A DNA stretch of 41,785 nucleotides from the NCBI RefSeq assembly GCF_900290235.1, contig NZ_OLMK01000112.1, positions 1 to 41,785 of the forward strand, in the 5' to 3' direction. Numbering within the stretch: the stretch's first letter is position 1; the number at the start of each line of letters is the position of its first letter. The translations under genes were made by a program, and so were the position numbers. This stretch comes from Streptomyces sp. MA5143a. GTDB lineage: Bacteria > Actinomycetota > Actinomycetes > Streptomycetales > Streptomycetaceae. Shown one piece after another: positions 7,448 through 15,095 of this stretch. The notes below the pieces were generated by a model. The model ran no database searches. It had not been told where the DNA came from and was given only the letters and a program-made list of their open reading frames with translations.

Positions 7448-8902
7448 TCAGGCCGCCGTGCTCAGCCCCGGTCGTGGGGCTGCCGTCCGGTCGTCGGCGG
7501 AGAGGGGCTCGGCGGTGAAGCCGGGCACCGCGTGTTCCTCGGCGTCCGGGACCAGCGCGGTCGTGGCCCGGCGGTGGCGGAGCGCGAAGCCCGCCGTGAT
7601 GGTGGCCGCGATGAGGAGGCCGCCGGTGACGAGGGCACCGCGGGCGCCGGCGAGTTCCATGAGGAGGCCGAGCAGGGGCGGACCGGCGAGACCCCAGCCG
7701 GTGCTGATGCTGCCCCACACACCGAGGACCCGGCCCCGCAGATGGGCGGGCGGATCGGTCTGGAGGACGGTGGTGCCCGCAGTGTCGGAGACGGACTCCA
7801 GCACGGCCATCGGCAGGACGAACACCAGGAGCACCGCGAGCGACGGGGAGAACCCGGCCACCGCCTGGAGCAGCGCGCCCCCGGCCGCCAGTACCCCGAC
7901 GAGACGGACGGACGGGCTGCGCAGCCTGGCGCCGAGCACCGCGCCGAGGATGCCGCCCACCGCGAGCACCGTGGAGACCGTGCCGAACGCCCCGGCGCCG
8001 CCCGCGAGGGGCCCGGTGACGAGTACGGCCAGCGTCAGCCCGTAGTTCCGCCCGAACATCGAGCTGATCCCGGTGATACCGGCGAGCGCGACCAGCCGGG
8101 GCCGACGGAAGAAGTAGACGAGCCCCTGGCGCACGGTCATGTCGGTGGAACGGCCATGGTCATCCGCCGTGGCCGGCTGCCGCGTCTTCGTCCTCGCGCG
8201 TGTCCCCCGTTGCGCGGGGATCACGGGCTCATCGGTGGTGACGGCGGCGACGGTGGCGGTCCCGGACGGCTGGAGCGCCTCGTGCACCGGACGGAGGAAC
8301 GGGATCACCGACGCGACGAAGAGGAACGACACTCCGTTGGCGGTGTACGCGGCAGCCGTCCCGAGGAACCCGACGGTCACCCCGGCCAGCGCCGTTCCGG
8401 CGAGCCGTCCGGCGCTGTGCACCAGCGAGCCGACGCCGATGGCGGAGGGCACGTCCTCCTTGCGGACGAGGTCGTTGCCGAGGAGCGCGCAGGCGGGCCC
8501 GTCGACCGTGGCGACGAGACCGGTGACGGCGGCCAGCACCATCAGCACGGTCACGTCGAGCCGGTCCGTGGCGACGAGGACGGCGGTCGTGAAGGCCACC
8601 GCGCCGAGCAGCGCCTGGCTGACCGCGGCGGTCGTCTTCCGGGGCCAGCGGTCCACGGCGGCGCCTCCCAGGAGGCTGACCAGCAGCGCGGGCGCGGCCT
8701 GCACGGAGATGGACAGACCGGTCGCGGCGGCGGAGCCGGTGATCTGGAGCACCAGGAGGTTCTGGACGGTGAGCTGCATCCACGTCCCGGCGTTGGACAT
8801 GAAGTTCGCGAGGGACCACCAGCGCATGCTGGGGTACTTCAGGGAACGCCAGGGGGAGCGCGAGGCGGGGGCGGGCGCGAGGCCGGCGGGGGAAGAAGGC
8901 AC
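7448..8902 (-). CDS. MFS transporter, drug-exporter type (DHA3/EntS-like)
   Basis: This gene encodes 484 residues with a GTG start at 8902. The helix pattern fits a 12-TM major facilitator of the EntS/MFS_3 type: WWSLANFMSNAGTWMQLTVQ opens helix 1, GGAAVDRWPRK is the loop 2-3 motif A, GPACALLGNDLVRKEDVPSA follows, and HLRGRVLGVWGSISTGWG matches the C-terminal half. A hydrophilic central loop of about 50 residues (PSGTATVAAV to STDMTVRQG) separates the halves and is Arg/Thr-rich. Members export siderophores, macrolides or other small molecules by proton antiport. It converges on the glycosyltransferase operon and is divergent from the epimerase gene. The substrate is unknown; export of the nearby macrolide is possible but the distance argues against a firm link. 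Confidence 0.88.
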   Translation of the reverse strand: MPSSPAGLAPAPASRSPWRSLKYPSMRWWSLANFMSNAGTWMQLTVQNLLVLQITGSAAATGLSISVQAAPALLVSLLGGAAVDRWPRKTTAAVSQALLGAVAFTTAVLVATDRLDVTVLMVLAAVTGLVATVDGPACALLGNDLVRKEDVPSAIGVGSLVHSAGRLAGTALAGVTVGFLGTAAAYTANGVSFLFVASVIPFLRPVHEALQPSGTATVAAVTTDEPVIPAQRGTRARTKTRQPATADDHGRSTDMTVRQGLVYFFRRPRLVALAGITGISSMFGRNYGLTLAVLVTGPLAGGAGAFGTVSTVLAVGGILGAVLGARLRSPSVRLVGVLAAGGALLQAVAGFSPSLAVLLVFVLPMAVLESVSDTAGTTVLQTDPPAHLRGRVLGVWGSISTGWGLAGPPLLGLLMELAGARGALVTGGLLIAATITAGFALRHRRATTALVPDAEEHAVPGFTAEPLSADDRTAAPRPGLSTAA

Positions 8903-9311
8903 AGTGGGCTACTCGGAGACGGGTCCGTGGACGCGGGCAGGGCGGGACGAGGGGTTCGGCTGCGAGGTCTCGGAACGCCGGCTGCGCTGCACGGCCGCTC
9001 CACCGGATCACTCCGGAGGCCGCCCCGGCGGGTCGGTGTCCCCCACCGGCTGCGGCGTGGGCCCGTCCCGGGCACGGCATCGCCCATCGTGGCAGACGGG
9101 CAGCGCGAGCCACCTGGTGACGGCAAAGAGCCCACTCGACCGCCGGCCCAAGTGCCCCTCCTTCACCCGCCCTTGCCCCACCAGGTGGGCTTGCTCACAG
9201 CACTTCCCCATCGAGCGCCCACCCCGGCCGGGAGCGGCGCGCCCCCGGCTCTGCCGACCGCCGAAAACCCCGTCCGGACGGGCCTTGAAGGGCCCCTGAA
9301 AGGCGGTGCGC
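8903..9311. other. Divergent intergenic region (409 bp)
   Basis: This gap lies between the divergent MFS and epimerase genes, and no coding sequence is supported in it. It contains a perfect 14-bp palindrome CCCGTCCGGACGGG at about 9268-9284, a CCCACC-A-GGTGGG dyad at about 9176-9190 and a GGGCC-TTGAA-GGGCCC dyad just before the epimerase start. These are candidate operator or attenuator elements, but GC-rich DNA yields such dyads by chance. No convincing -10/-35 pair was recognised. Confidence 0.5.
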
Positions 9312-10319
9312 ATGACACCCGTGAGGTTCGTCCCGTCGGCACCCCGAGCCTGGGAGCGGGCCCTGGTCACCGGAGGCGCCGGCTTCCTCGGCTCGCATCT
9401 GTGCGAACGGCTGCTGGAGCGGGGTGTCGCCGTGGACTGCGTCGACAACCTCTCGACGGGCTCGCCGGACAACATCGCCCACCTGAGACAAGTGCCGGGC
9501 TTCCGCCTCGTCACCCATGACATCGCCGACCCGACAGCGCCCGGCCCCACCGACCTGCTCGACGGCCCGTACGACGTCGTCCTGCACTTCGCCGGTCCCG
9601 CCGCACCCGCCGACCGCCGCCGCCTCCCCCTGGAGACGCTGGAGGCGGGCAGCGCCGGCACCCGCAACGCGCTGGCGGTGGCCTGCCGGGACGGCGCGCG
9701 GTTCCTCCTCGGGTCGTCCTCGGCCGTCTACGGCCGCGCCCGCGGTCGTCCCCAGCGGGAGGACGACGTCGGCGAGGTCGACCCGGTCGGCCCCCGCTGT
9801 GCCTACGAGGAGGCCCACCGGTTCTCCGAGGCGCTGGTCACCGCGTACGCGGGCGCCGAGGGCGCGGACGCGGGGATCGTACGGGTGTTCAGCGCCTACG
9901 GGCCCCGGATGCGGGCGGACGACGGCCGGGTGGTGTCCACGTTCATCCGGCAGGCCCTGGCCGGGGAGCCGCTGACGGTCGCGGGAGACGGGCGCCAGAC
10001 ACGGTCGCTGTGCTTCGTGGACGACGTGGTGGAGGGGGTGCTGCTGGTGGCGGCGGGCCGTTCGGTGCGCCCGGTCAACGTCGGCGGCGGCGAGGAGACG
10101 AGTGTCGTCGCACTCGCCCGCCGGGTGCTCGCCCTGACGGGCTCCGACTCTCCGCTCCGCTTCGTCGACCGTCCCTCCGGTGAGGCCGAGCGCCGGGTGC
10201 CCGACACCACGTGGTTGCGTGAGCTGTTCGGCTGGAACCCGAGGGTGTCGTGGGAGGAGGGCCTGGAGCGGACGATCGCCCACTTGGCGCGGGGCGGCGG
10301 CGCGTTTCTGCGGGTGTGA
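9312..10319 (+). CDS. NAD-dependent sugar-nucleotide epimerase/dehydratase (extended SDR)
   Basis: This gene encodes 335 residues from the ATG at 9312; a GTG at 9306 is a possible alternative. It is an extended short-chain dehydrogenase. The Rossmann motif is TGGAGFLGSHLCERLLE (about 20-36), FAGPAAPADR takes the place of the usual HxAA segment, and LLGSSSAVYGRA contains the catalytic Ser. Next come VRVFSAYGPRMR, GDGRQTRSLCFVDDVVEGVL and ELFGWNPRVSWEEGL, all as in UDP-glucuronate decarboxylase/UDP-glucose epimerase relatives. The catalytic YxxxK is replaced by Y165-E-E-A-H169, so the usual Lys is His. It could be a modified or inactive enzyme supplying a nucleotide sugar to the nearby glycosyltransferases. 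Family assignment is secure; specificity is not. Confidence 0.85.
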   Translation: MTPVRFVPSAPRAWERALVTGGAGFLGSHLCERLLERGVAVDCVDNLSTGSPDNIAHLRQVPGFRLVTHDIADPTAPGPTDLLDGPYDVVLHFAGPAAPADRRRLPLETLEAGSAGTRNALAVACRDGARFLLGSSSAVYGRARGRPQREDDVGEVDPVGPRCAYEEAHRFSEALVTAYAGAEGADAGIVRVFSAYGPRMRADDGRVVSTFIRQALAGEPLTVAGDGRQTRSLCFVDDVVEGVLLVAAGRSVRPVNVGGGEETSVVALARRVLALTGSDSPLRFVDRPSGEAERRVPDTTWLRELFGWNPRVSWEEGLERTIAHLARGGGAFLRV

Positions 10320-10321
10320 TC

Positions 10322-10397
10322 GGGTACCCGCCGCATAGACCACCCACAACCGGAACAAAACAGATAAAAGCTCTCATGATGACCGCGAGGGGTACCC
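10322..10397 (+). promoter_or_regulatory. Possible sigma-B-type promoter region with two GGGTACCC boxes
   Basis: Two identical GGGTACCC octamers (10322-10329 and 10390-10397) flank an unusually AT-rich stretch (AACAAAACAGATAAAAG) in the 174-bp gap before the 185-aa gene. GGGTAC resembles the -10 element (GGGTAY) of Streptomyces SigB-family promoters. I did not find a clean GTTT-like -35 at the right distance, so this is tentative. The octamers are palindromic and could instead be an operator pair. Confidence 0.3.
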
Positions 10398-10493
10398 GGT
10401 GGGACCGTCGCTTCCCGGCGGCCCGCGAGGTGCCCGGCACGCGACCGCGCCAACCAGGGCGCGCGCCCGTCGAGACCGCGAAGGAGCAACTCG

Positions 10494-11051
10494 ATGAGTC
10501 ATGCGACACGGACCCGCCCCACCCCCACCTCCACCCGACGGACGGACACGCAGCTGCTCTCCGTCTACCTCAACGACCACCTGGCCGGCGCCACCGCCGG
10601 CACCGACCGCGCCCGCTATCTGGCCCGCTCCTGTCGGGGCACCGACCTCGGCCCGACCCTGGAGGCGATCGCCGGTGAGATCGCCAAGGACCGGCGCAGC
10701 CTGACCGACCTGCTGCACCGGCTGCACATCCCCGCGCGCAGGTACAAGGTCTACGCGGGCTGGGCCGCCGAGAAGCTGGGGCGGCTGAAGGCGAACGGCA
10801 GGCTGGTGCGCCGCTCCCCGCTCAGCACGGTGATCGAACTGGAGATGCTGCGGGTCGGGGTCAGCGGCAAGATCGCGTGCTGGGAGGCCCTGCGGCAACT
10901 CGCCGAGAGCGACGACCGCCTCGACCCCGACGTGCTCGACGATCTCCTGCGCCGCGGCCACCGGCAGCTGAACGCTCTGGAGGAACTCCATCGCGAACAG
11001 ACCGCGTCCACCTTCCGCACCGCAGGACCGCACGGCCAGGGAGCACAGTGA
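10494..11051 (+). CDS. Hypothetical helical protein, 185 aa
   Basis: The ATG at 10494 has a good Shine-Dalgarno sequence (AAGGAG, 10481-10486). After a disordered Thr/Arg-rich N-terminus (1-18), the protein looks all-alpha: TQLLSVYLNDHLAGATAGTD, then Leu/Ala/Arg-rich helices up to ALEELHREQ near 170. The pattern of four or five long helices with scattered acidic residues and His is loosely like ferritin-like or helical-bundle stress proteins, but I see no metal-binding ExxH motif. Its stop overlaps the next start (TGATG), and the third gene follows 21 bases after the second, so 10494-11770 is probably one operon. The function is unknown. Confidence 0.8.
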   Translation: MSHATRTRPTPTSTRRTDTQLLSVYLNDHLAGATAGTDRARYLARSCRGTDLGPTLEAIAGEIAKDRRSLTDLLHRLHIPARRYKVYAGWAAEKLGRLKANGRLVRRSPLSTVIELEMLRVGVSGKIACWEALRQLAESDDRLDPDVLDDLLRRGHRQLNALEELHREQTASTFRTAGPHGQGAQ

Positions 11052-11248
11052 TGAGCGAACCGACCCCGTCCCAGGCAGAGGGAGAACCGGACACCGACAT
11101 CGCCACCGGCCACGAACCGGCCCCAGGCGAGCAGGTGCCCCGCACCACGCCGTCCCAGGCCGAAGGCGCACGCGACGACGAGACCGAGCCCCGGGACGCC
11201 GAAAACGGCGACAGCGACAGCAGTGGCGTGGGCGACGACCGCCCCTGA
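11051..11248 (+). CDS. Small acidic, disordered protein, 65 aa
   Basis: The ATG at 11051 shares its A with the upstream TGA stop. The product is very acidic and low in hydrophobic residues, with no predicted fold. It contains the heptapeptide TPSQAEG twice (about residues 5-11 and 33-39) and ends in an Asp/Ser-rich tail. The coding call rests on the stop/start overlap, lack of a competing gene, and operon position between two better supported genes. It may be an intrinsically disordered companion of the helical protein; no family was recognised. Confidence 0.55.
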   Translation: MSEPTPSQAEGEPDTDIATGHEPAPGEQVPRTTPSQAEGARDDETEPRDAENGDSDSSGVGDDRP

Positions 11249-11269
11249 GATGACGAACCCGACGACCCG

Positions 11270-11770
11270 ATGAGCACCCGCGACGAACTTCCCGCCCTGC
11301 GGACCCTGGAGGAGCTCGCGGACCTGGTCCGGCACACGTCCGGCCTCCACGTCCGCTGGTCACGCGGCCCCGACGCGGACCGCGACCTCGTCACGAGCAG
11401 GGACGGCCTCACCGGCGTACGGCTGCCGGGGCTGTCCGCCAACCCCCTCGACCTGGAACCCTGGTGGGAGGACCGGCCGGTCGAACTGTGGGTGGCGCGC
11501 CGCCTGTACGACTACTCGCACCTTCCGCGCGAGAAGGGACCGGGGGTCCGCCCCTGGATCCTGCGCGGCCGGGTGAGGGGCCGGGGGCCCGACAACGAGC
11601 CTCTCCTCGGTGACATCGACCCCGTCGGCTGGATCGACGAGGCGCTCATCAAGGAGGCCGCGGAGACCGTCGACCGCCAGGAAGGCGAATGGGGCCCCAT
11701 GCAGCGTGACGGCGACGAGCCGTCCCAGCGGGCGGATGACGGCGACCGGCCCGTGAACGGCACCGGCTGA
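11270..11770 (+). CDS. DUF6098-like protein
   Basis: This gene encodes 166 residues from the ATG at 11270. The sequence LRTLEELADLVR, then GLHVRWSRGPDAD, LPGLSANPLDLEPWW and LWVARRLYDYSHL matches a conserved actinobacterial protein family that I recall as DUF6098; the number is from memory. The family has no known biochemical role. The C-terminal 30 residues are polar and variable. It is the last gene of the apparent three-gene operon with the helical 185-aa protein and the small acidic protein. Confidence 0.75.
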   Translation: MSTRDELPALRTLEELADLVRHTSGLHVRWSRGPDADRDLVTSRDGLTGVRLPGLSANPLDLEPWWEDRPVELWVARRLYDYSHLPREKGPGVRPWILRGRVRGRGPDNEPLLGDIDPVGWIDEALIKEAAETVDRQEGEWGPMQRDGDEPSQRADDGDRPVNGTG

Positions 11771-11807
11771 GCTACACCCGGCCCGATCGCCGCACCCATG
11801 CCGGCCT

Positions 11808-11939
11808 TTGGCCTTCGCGCCGGACGCGGAGAAGGCCGCCGTGCCATGGCGGGAGGTGGGCCGCCGCGATCTGACGCCCGCGGTCCTCACCACGCGTCTG
11901 GAAACCTATCTGGAGGCCCTGTTCGCTCGCTACGGCTGA
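11808..11939 (+). pseudogene. Possible 3' remnant of an unidentified gene
   Basis: An open frame with protein-like composition ends at the TGA at 11937-11939. It reads LAFAPDAEKAAVPWREVGRR and then a helix-like tail, TRLETYLEALFARYG. No start codon or Shine-Dalgarno sequence precedes it, and upstream residues back to 11772 look like non-coding translation. It looks like the C-terminal end of a deleted gene; the parent family was not recognised. Its stop overlaps the end of the convergent acetyltransferase gene. It could also be chance. Confidence 0.35.
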
Positions 11940-12439
11940 GCGGTGCCGGGAGCCTGTGCCGCGAGGTCGTCGAGGGGGGTGCCGCTCAGTCGGCACACCG
12001 TCCACTCCTCCAGGAGTTCCGCGCCGAGCGACTTGTAGAAGCCGATCGCCGGTTCGTTCCAGTCGAGGACCCACCACTCGAAGCGCTCGAAGCCGTCCCG
12101 TCGGCAGATCGCGGCGAGCGACGCGAGCAGGGCCTTGCCGTAGCCGCCGCCCCGTGCCGCCGGCCGGACGTAGAGGTCCTCCAGGTGCATGCCCCGCGTG
12201 CCGGTCCAGGTCGAGAAGCGGGGGAACCACAGGGCGTAGCCCACGGTCTCGCCGGTGTCCTCGTCCTCGGCGATCAGGGCGTACGCGGCGGGGTGTTCAC
12301 CGAACAGGGCCTCTTGGAGCTGCTCCTCGGTCGCGCGGGCCTGTTCCACCGCCCTCTCGTACGCGGCGAGTTCGCGGATCATCGCGCGGATGTCCGCGAC
12401 GTCGTTCACAGTGGCTGCCCGGATCATGCCGGAGATCAT
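11930..12439 (-). CDS. GNAT family N-acetyltransferase (diamine/SAT-like)
   Basis: This gene encodes 169 residues from the ATG at 12439, or 165 from the in-frame ATG at 12427. The protein opens with MIRAATVNDVADIRAMIREL, the usual GNAT beta-1/alpha-1, followed by AYERAVEQ as in spermidine/spermine and thialysine acetyltransferases. The acetyl-CoA loop is LEDLYVRPAARGGGYGKALL (R/QxxGxG/A type). WWVLDWNEPAIGFYKSLGAEL contains the family's N-x-x-A-x-x-F-Y helix, including the Tyr usually acting as general acid. The likely activity is acetylation of a small amine or amino-acid side chain in the cytoplasm. The gene is single, with its 3' end touching a convergent remnant. Confidence 0.9.
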   Translation of the reverse strand: MISGMIRAATVNDVADIRAMIRELAAYERAVEQARATEEQLQEALFGEHPAAYALIAEDEDTGETVGYALWFPRFSTWTGTRGMHLEDLYVRPAARGGGYGKALLASLAAICRRDGFERFEWWVLDWNEPAIGFYKSLGAELLEEWTVCRLSGTPLDDLAAQAPGTAQP

Positions 12440-12494
12440 CGGTCACCGCATCGGACGGTGTCCACCCTGTTTCGGGCGGGGTCCGGCGGTGGGT

Positions 12495-13646
12495 TCAGAC
12501 CAGCACGCAGTCCTGGATGACCTTACGTGCCACCAGCCGCCGCGCTTCGTCCAGTTCGCTTTCGACGGCGTCGGCCGCCGACCCGCCGAGGGTGACCGCC
12601 GCCGGCCGCCCCGCGTCCCGCGGCAGTCGGGCGATACGCGGATCGTCGTCCGCGGTACCGGCGCCGGCGTCGGTCGGGCCGTCCGGCGCGCGGCCGGGCA
12701 GGGTGGCCGCGTGGTCGGCGACCTTCGTCCAGAAGTCCCGCTCCGCGTTCCGCAGGGCCTCGCCGCGGCCGAAGGTACGGGTGGCGACGGCCAGTCGATG
12801 CGTCTCGGTGCACACGCTGTCGGCCGACCGCCGGTCCCGCAGCAGGGCGGCCACCGCGGGGGCGGAGGCGACCCGGGCCGCCTCGGCGTCCGCCCGGAAC
12901 TCCGCGTACCCCGCCGCCGGGACCGTGAGCCGGAGCAGCGCCCGACTCAGGCCCTTCATCACCAGCTGCGGAATCCACAGCACGTAGTTCACGATCCGGC
13001 CACGCTTCTTGAAGTCGCGTGTGGCCTCGGACATCTCGTCCGCGTGATGGGCGCCGGGGGCCGCCGTCCAGATGCCCGTCGGCGCCTCGGCGCGGGCCGC
13101 CGCGAGTTCCATCCCGCCGTTCAGGGAGGTGAGCGCCGTACCGACCAGCGTGCCCCGCCGGACGTCACCGCCGAAGTACGCCAACTCCTGGGCGAGCGCG
13201 GCGACCCGCTGCTCGGGGCGGGAGGTCACCCAGAGCGGGAGCCCGATGTCCAGCACCCGGTGGCGTCGGACGCCGTACGCGGACGCCCGAACGGCGAAGT
13301 CCGAGGTGATCCGCACGGCGTCGACGCGGCGTTCGCCGACCTCGTCCGCGACGGCGTCGAGCAGCGTGAACAGCGCCGGGGCCTGGCCGCGGCGCAGGGT
13401 GGGCCAGTCGGACGCGAGGGTGCCGAGGCGGGGCCGCAGCTGGGCGGCGACACCGAGCAGCACCAGCCCGATCACCGGCTGCACGATCGTCGCCCAGCCG
13501 AACACGATCAGGGTCAGGCCGCCGATCACCAGCCCCGCCACGATGAGGTGCGCCGCGCACGCGACGCCGTACGCGGTCACCGTGGCCGCTCTGCCCTTGC
13601 CGGGCGGCGCGGTCCCCGCCGCGTCCGCCACCTGTGTCTGCCCCAC
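12495..13646 (-). CDS. M48-type membrane peptidase homologue with degenerate HExxH (likely pseudoenzyme)
   Basis: This gene encodes 383 residues from a GTG at 13646, preceded on the coding strand by GGGGGAGGGT at good spacing. Two hydrophobic segments (about 25-50 and 53-69) anchor the N-terminus. The region GERRVDAVRITSDFAVRASA, the 'QRVAAL..EL' helix, 'GGDVRRG' and YAEFRADAEAARVA match the M48 (HtpX/Ste24) zinc metallopeptidase layout. The zinc motif HExxH, expected at residues 153-157, reads QELAY, so both zinc-binding His are missing while the third-ligand motif E249-xxx-D253 remains. This suggests a protease-derived scaffold or regulator rather than an active enzyme. A disordered segment (about 315-340) precedes the C-terminus. 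Confidence 0.75.
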   Translation of the reverse strand: MGQTQVADAAGTAPPGKGRAATVTAYGVACAAHLIVAGLVIGGLTLIVFGWATIVQPVIGLVLLGVAAQLRPRLGTLASDWPTLRRGQAPALFTLLDAVADEVGERRVDAVRITSDFAVRASAYGVRRHRVLDIGLPLWVTSRPEQRVAALAQELAYFGGDVRRGTLVGTALTSLNGGMELAAARAEAPTGIWTAAPGAHHADEMSEATRDFKKRGRIVNYVLWIPQLVMKGLSRALLRLTVPAAGYAEFRADAEAARVASAPAVAALLRDRRSADSVCTETHRLAVATRTFGRGEALRNAERDFWTKVADHAATLPGRAPDGPTDAGAGTADDDPRIARLPRDAGRPAAVTLGGSAADAVESELDEARRLVARKVIQDCVLV

Positions 13647-13722
13647 TGCACCCTCCCCCGTCGGCTGCGGAGATCATAAACGCGTACCGTGCCCCGGTGC
13701 TCGCACACGAGCCCGACGACGG

Positions 13723-13751
13723 GGGGCCCGGTGCGTGGTGCACCGGGCCCC
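13723..13751. terminator. 12-bp perfect inverted repeat
   Basis: GGGGCCCGGTGC (13723-13734) pairs perfectly with GCACCGGGCCCC (13740-13751) around a 5-base loop. There is no T-tract, as is usual for Streptomyces terminators. It sits upstream of the M48-like gene and far from other gene ends, so an attenuator or operator role is also possible. Confidence 0.5.
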
Positions 13752-13973
13752 TCGCTCGCGCAGTCCCCGTCCCCACGGGAAGGCGCGCTCACCACATGCC
13801 GCTCGCACGTGGGGTCGGGGGTCGCCGTGACCGGGGGCCGTGGCCGTTTCGCCGCGCAGGTCATCGCCGCTCCCGTGGGGACATCGTGGTACCCGTGGGG
13901 CCGGTGGGAAAAGAGGGGAAGGAAAGTTACTGAAGGGTCCTCACACCCTCTGCACAGAAGGCGAGTTTGACCC

Positions 13974-13995
13974 GGCCCCCGCAGGCGGGGAGGCC
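13974..13995 (-). terminator. Hairpin downstream of the minus-strand binding-protein gene
   Basis: GGCCCCCGC (13974-13982) faces GCGGGGAGGCC (13985-13995) across a 2-base loop, giving a GC-rich stem with one bulge. It lies about 15-35 bases past the stop of the minus-strand SpoIIE/binding-protein operon, a normal place for its terminator. Confidence 0.55.
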
Positions 13996-14009
13996 TTGGC
14001 GAGACCTGG

Positions 14010-15095
14010 CTAGGAGGTGAGTCCCTCCCGGTCGCAGGCGGCGCGGAGTGCCGGGGTGCAGATCTGGTCGACGGTGTAGACGCCGTGGTCGACGAGGACA
14101 GGTTTGATGGTGCCGATCGTCACGGGGGTCGGTGCGAGGAGCACCGTGGGGATGTCCTCGGTGGTGGGGCTGTCGGTCGTGGTGGTGGCGATGTCGTCGA
14201 GGTCCTCGCCGCGGCCCAGGGCGACGGCCATGCGGGCCGCCGCGGACGCCTCCGCCTGGAAGGGCTTGTACACCGTCATGGTCTGCTCGCCCGCGACGAT
14301 GCGCCGTACGGCGTCGAGGTCGGCGTCCTGGCCGGTGACCGGCGGGAGCTCGCTGACGCCCGCCTTCTTGAGGGCGGAGACGGCGCCGGCGGCGATCGCG
14401 TCGTTGGCCGCGAGGACTCCGTCGATGCGCCGGGGGCCGAGGGCGGCGATCGCGGCGGCCATGTTGGCGTGGGCGTTGTCCGTGCTCCACCCCTGGGTCT
14501 CGTACTCCCTGCCGATCTTCACCCTGCCCTTGAGGACGGACAGGGCTCCGTCCCGGTACCAGGCGGCGTTGGGGCTGGCCGGGTCGCCGTTCATCATGAC
14601 GACGGTCCCGCCCCGCGCGTCGCGGCCCATCGCCTTCAGCAGGGCCGCGCCCTGGAGCCTGCCGACCTGTGCGCCGTTGAAGGAGACATAACCCGCTATC
14701 GGGCCCTCGGCGAGCCGGTCGTAGGCGACGACCGGGACGCCGGCGCGGTCGGCCTCCTGGATCGAGGAACGGATCGCCCGGGTGTCGGCGGCGTCGAGGA
14801 TCAGGACCTTCGCCCCCTTGGTGATCATGGAGGTGACCTGGTCGCGCTGGCGGGTCGCGTCGTTCTGGGCGTTGGCGTAGCGCAGGGTGCAGCGGGGGCA
14901 CAGTTCCTTGATCCGTTTCTCGATCAGCGGCTTGTCGGAGTGCTCCCAGCGGGGGATGGCTCCGCTCGGCAGGAGCAGACCGACGGTGAAGCCGCCGTCC
15001 GTGTCCGAGGCGCCGTCGTCTCCGCAGGCGGCCATGGACATCGCCATGAGCGCGGTGACGACGGCCGCCCCGACCTGTCCCGTACGTGTTCTCAT
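14010..15095 (-). CDS. Sugar ABC-type solute-binding lipoprotein (XylF-like), coupled to SpoIIE-type phosphatase
   Basis: This gene encodes 361 residues from the ATG at 15095, which overlaps the stop of the phosphatase gene (ATGA). An upstream in-frame start would place 26 charged residues before the signal peptide and is unlikely. A lipoprotein signal (VVTALMAMSMAAC, Cys24) is followed by FTVGLLLPSGAIPRWEHSDK, SMITKGAKVLILDAAD, VVAYDRLAEGPIAGYVSFN, the MMNGD segment, DGVLAANDAIAAGAVSALK and PPVTGQDADLDAVRRIVAGE. These are all hallmarks of periplasmic-binding type I proteins for xylose and related sugars. It is a paralogue of the protein at 17927-19018 but has no permease or ATPase of its own here. 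Its coupling to a signalling phosphatase suggests sensing, or sharing of the neighbouring transporter. Confidence 0.9.
   Translation of the reverse strand: MRTRTGQVGAAVVTALMAMSMAACGDDGASDTDGGFTVGLLLPSGAIPRWEHSDKPLIEKRIKELCPRCTLRYANAQNDATRQRDQVTSMITKGAKVLILDAADTRAIRSSIQEADRAGVPVVAYDRLAEGPIAGYVSFNGAQVGRLQGAALLKAMGRDARGGTVVMMNGDPASPNAAWYRDGALSVLKGRVKIGREYETQGWSTDNAHANMAAAIAALGPRRIDGVLAANDAIAAGAVSALKKAGVSELPPVTGQDADLDAVRRIVAGEQTMTVYKPFQAEASAAARMAVALGRGEDLDDIATTTTDSPTTEDIPTVLLAPTPVTIGTIKPVLVDHGVYTVDQICTPALRAACDREGLTS

Larger units (their letters stand above)
13647..14009. other. Intergenic region (363 bp)
   Basis: This gap lies upstream of the M48-like gene and downstream of the binding-protein gene, both on the minus strand. 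I see no gene in it. It holds two hairpins (listed separately) and a purine-rich, relatively AT-rich stretch around 13905-13935. The promoter of the M48-like gene should lie near 13660-13720, but I could not define its elements. Confidence 0.5.

Noticed and set aside
6824..9520. Long plus-strand frame opposite the MFS transporter gene
   Set aside because: The MFS protein has convincing membrane helices and family motifs on the minus strand; the plus-strand translation is low-complexity and hydrophilic.
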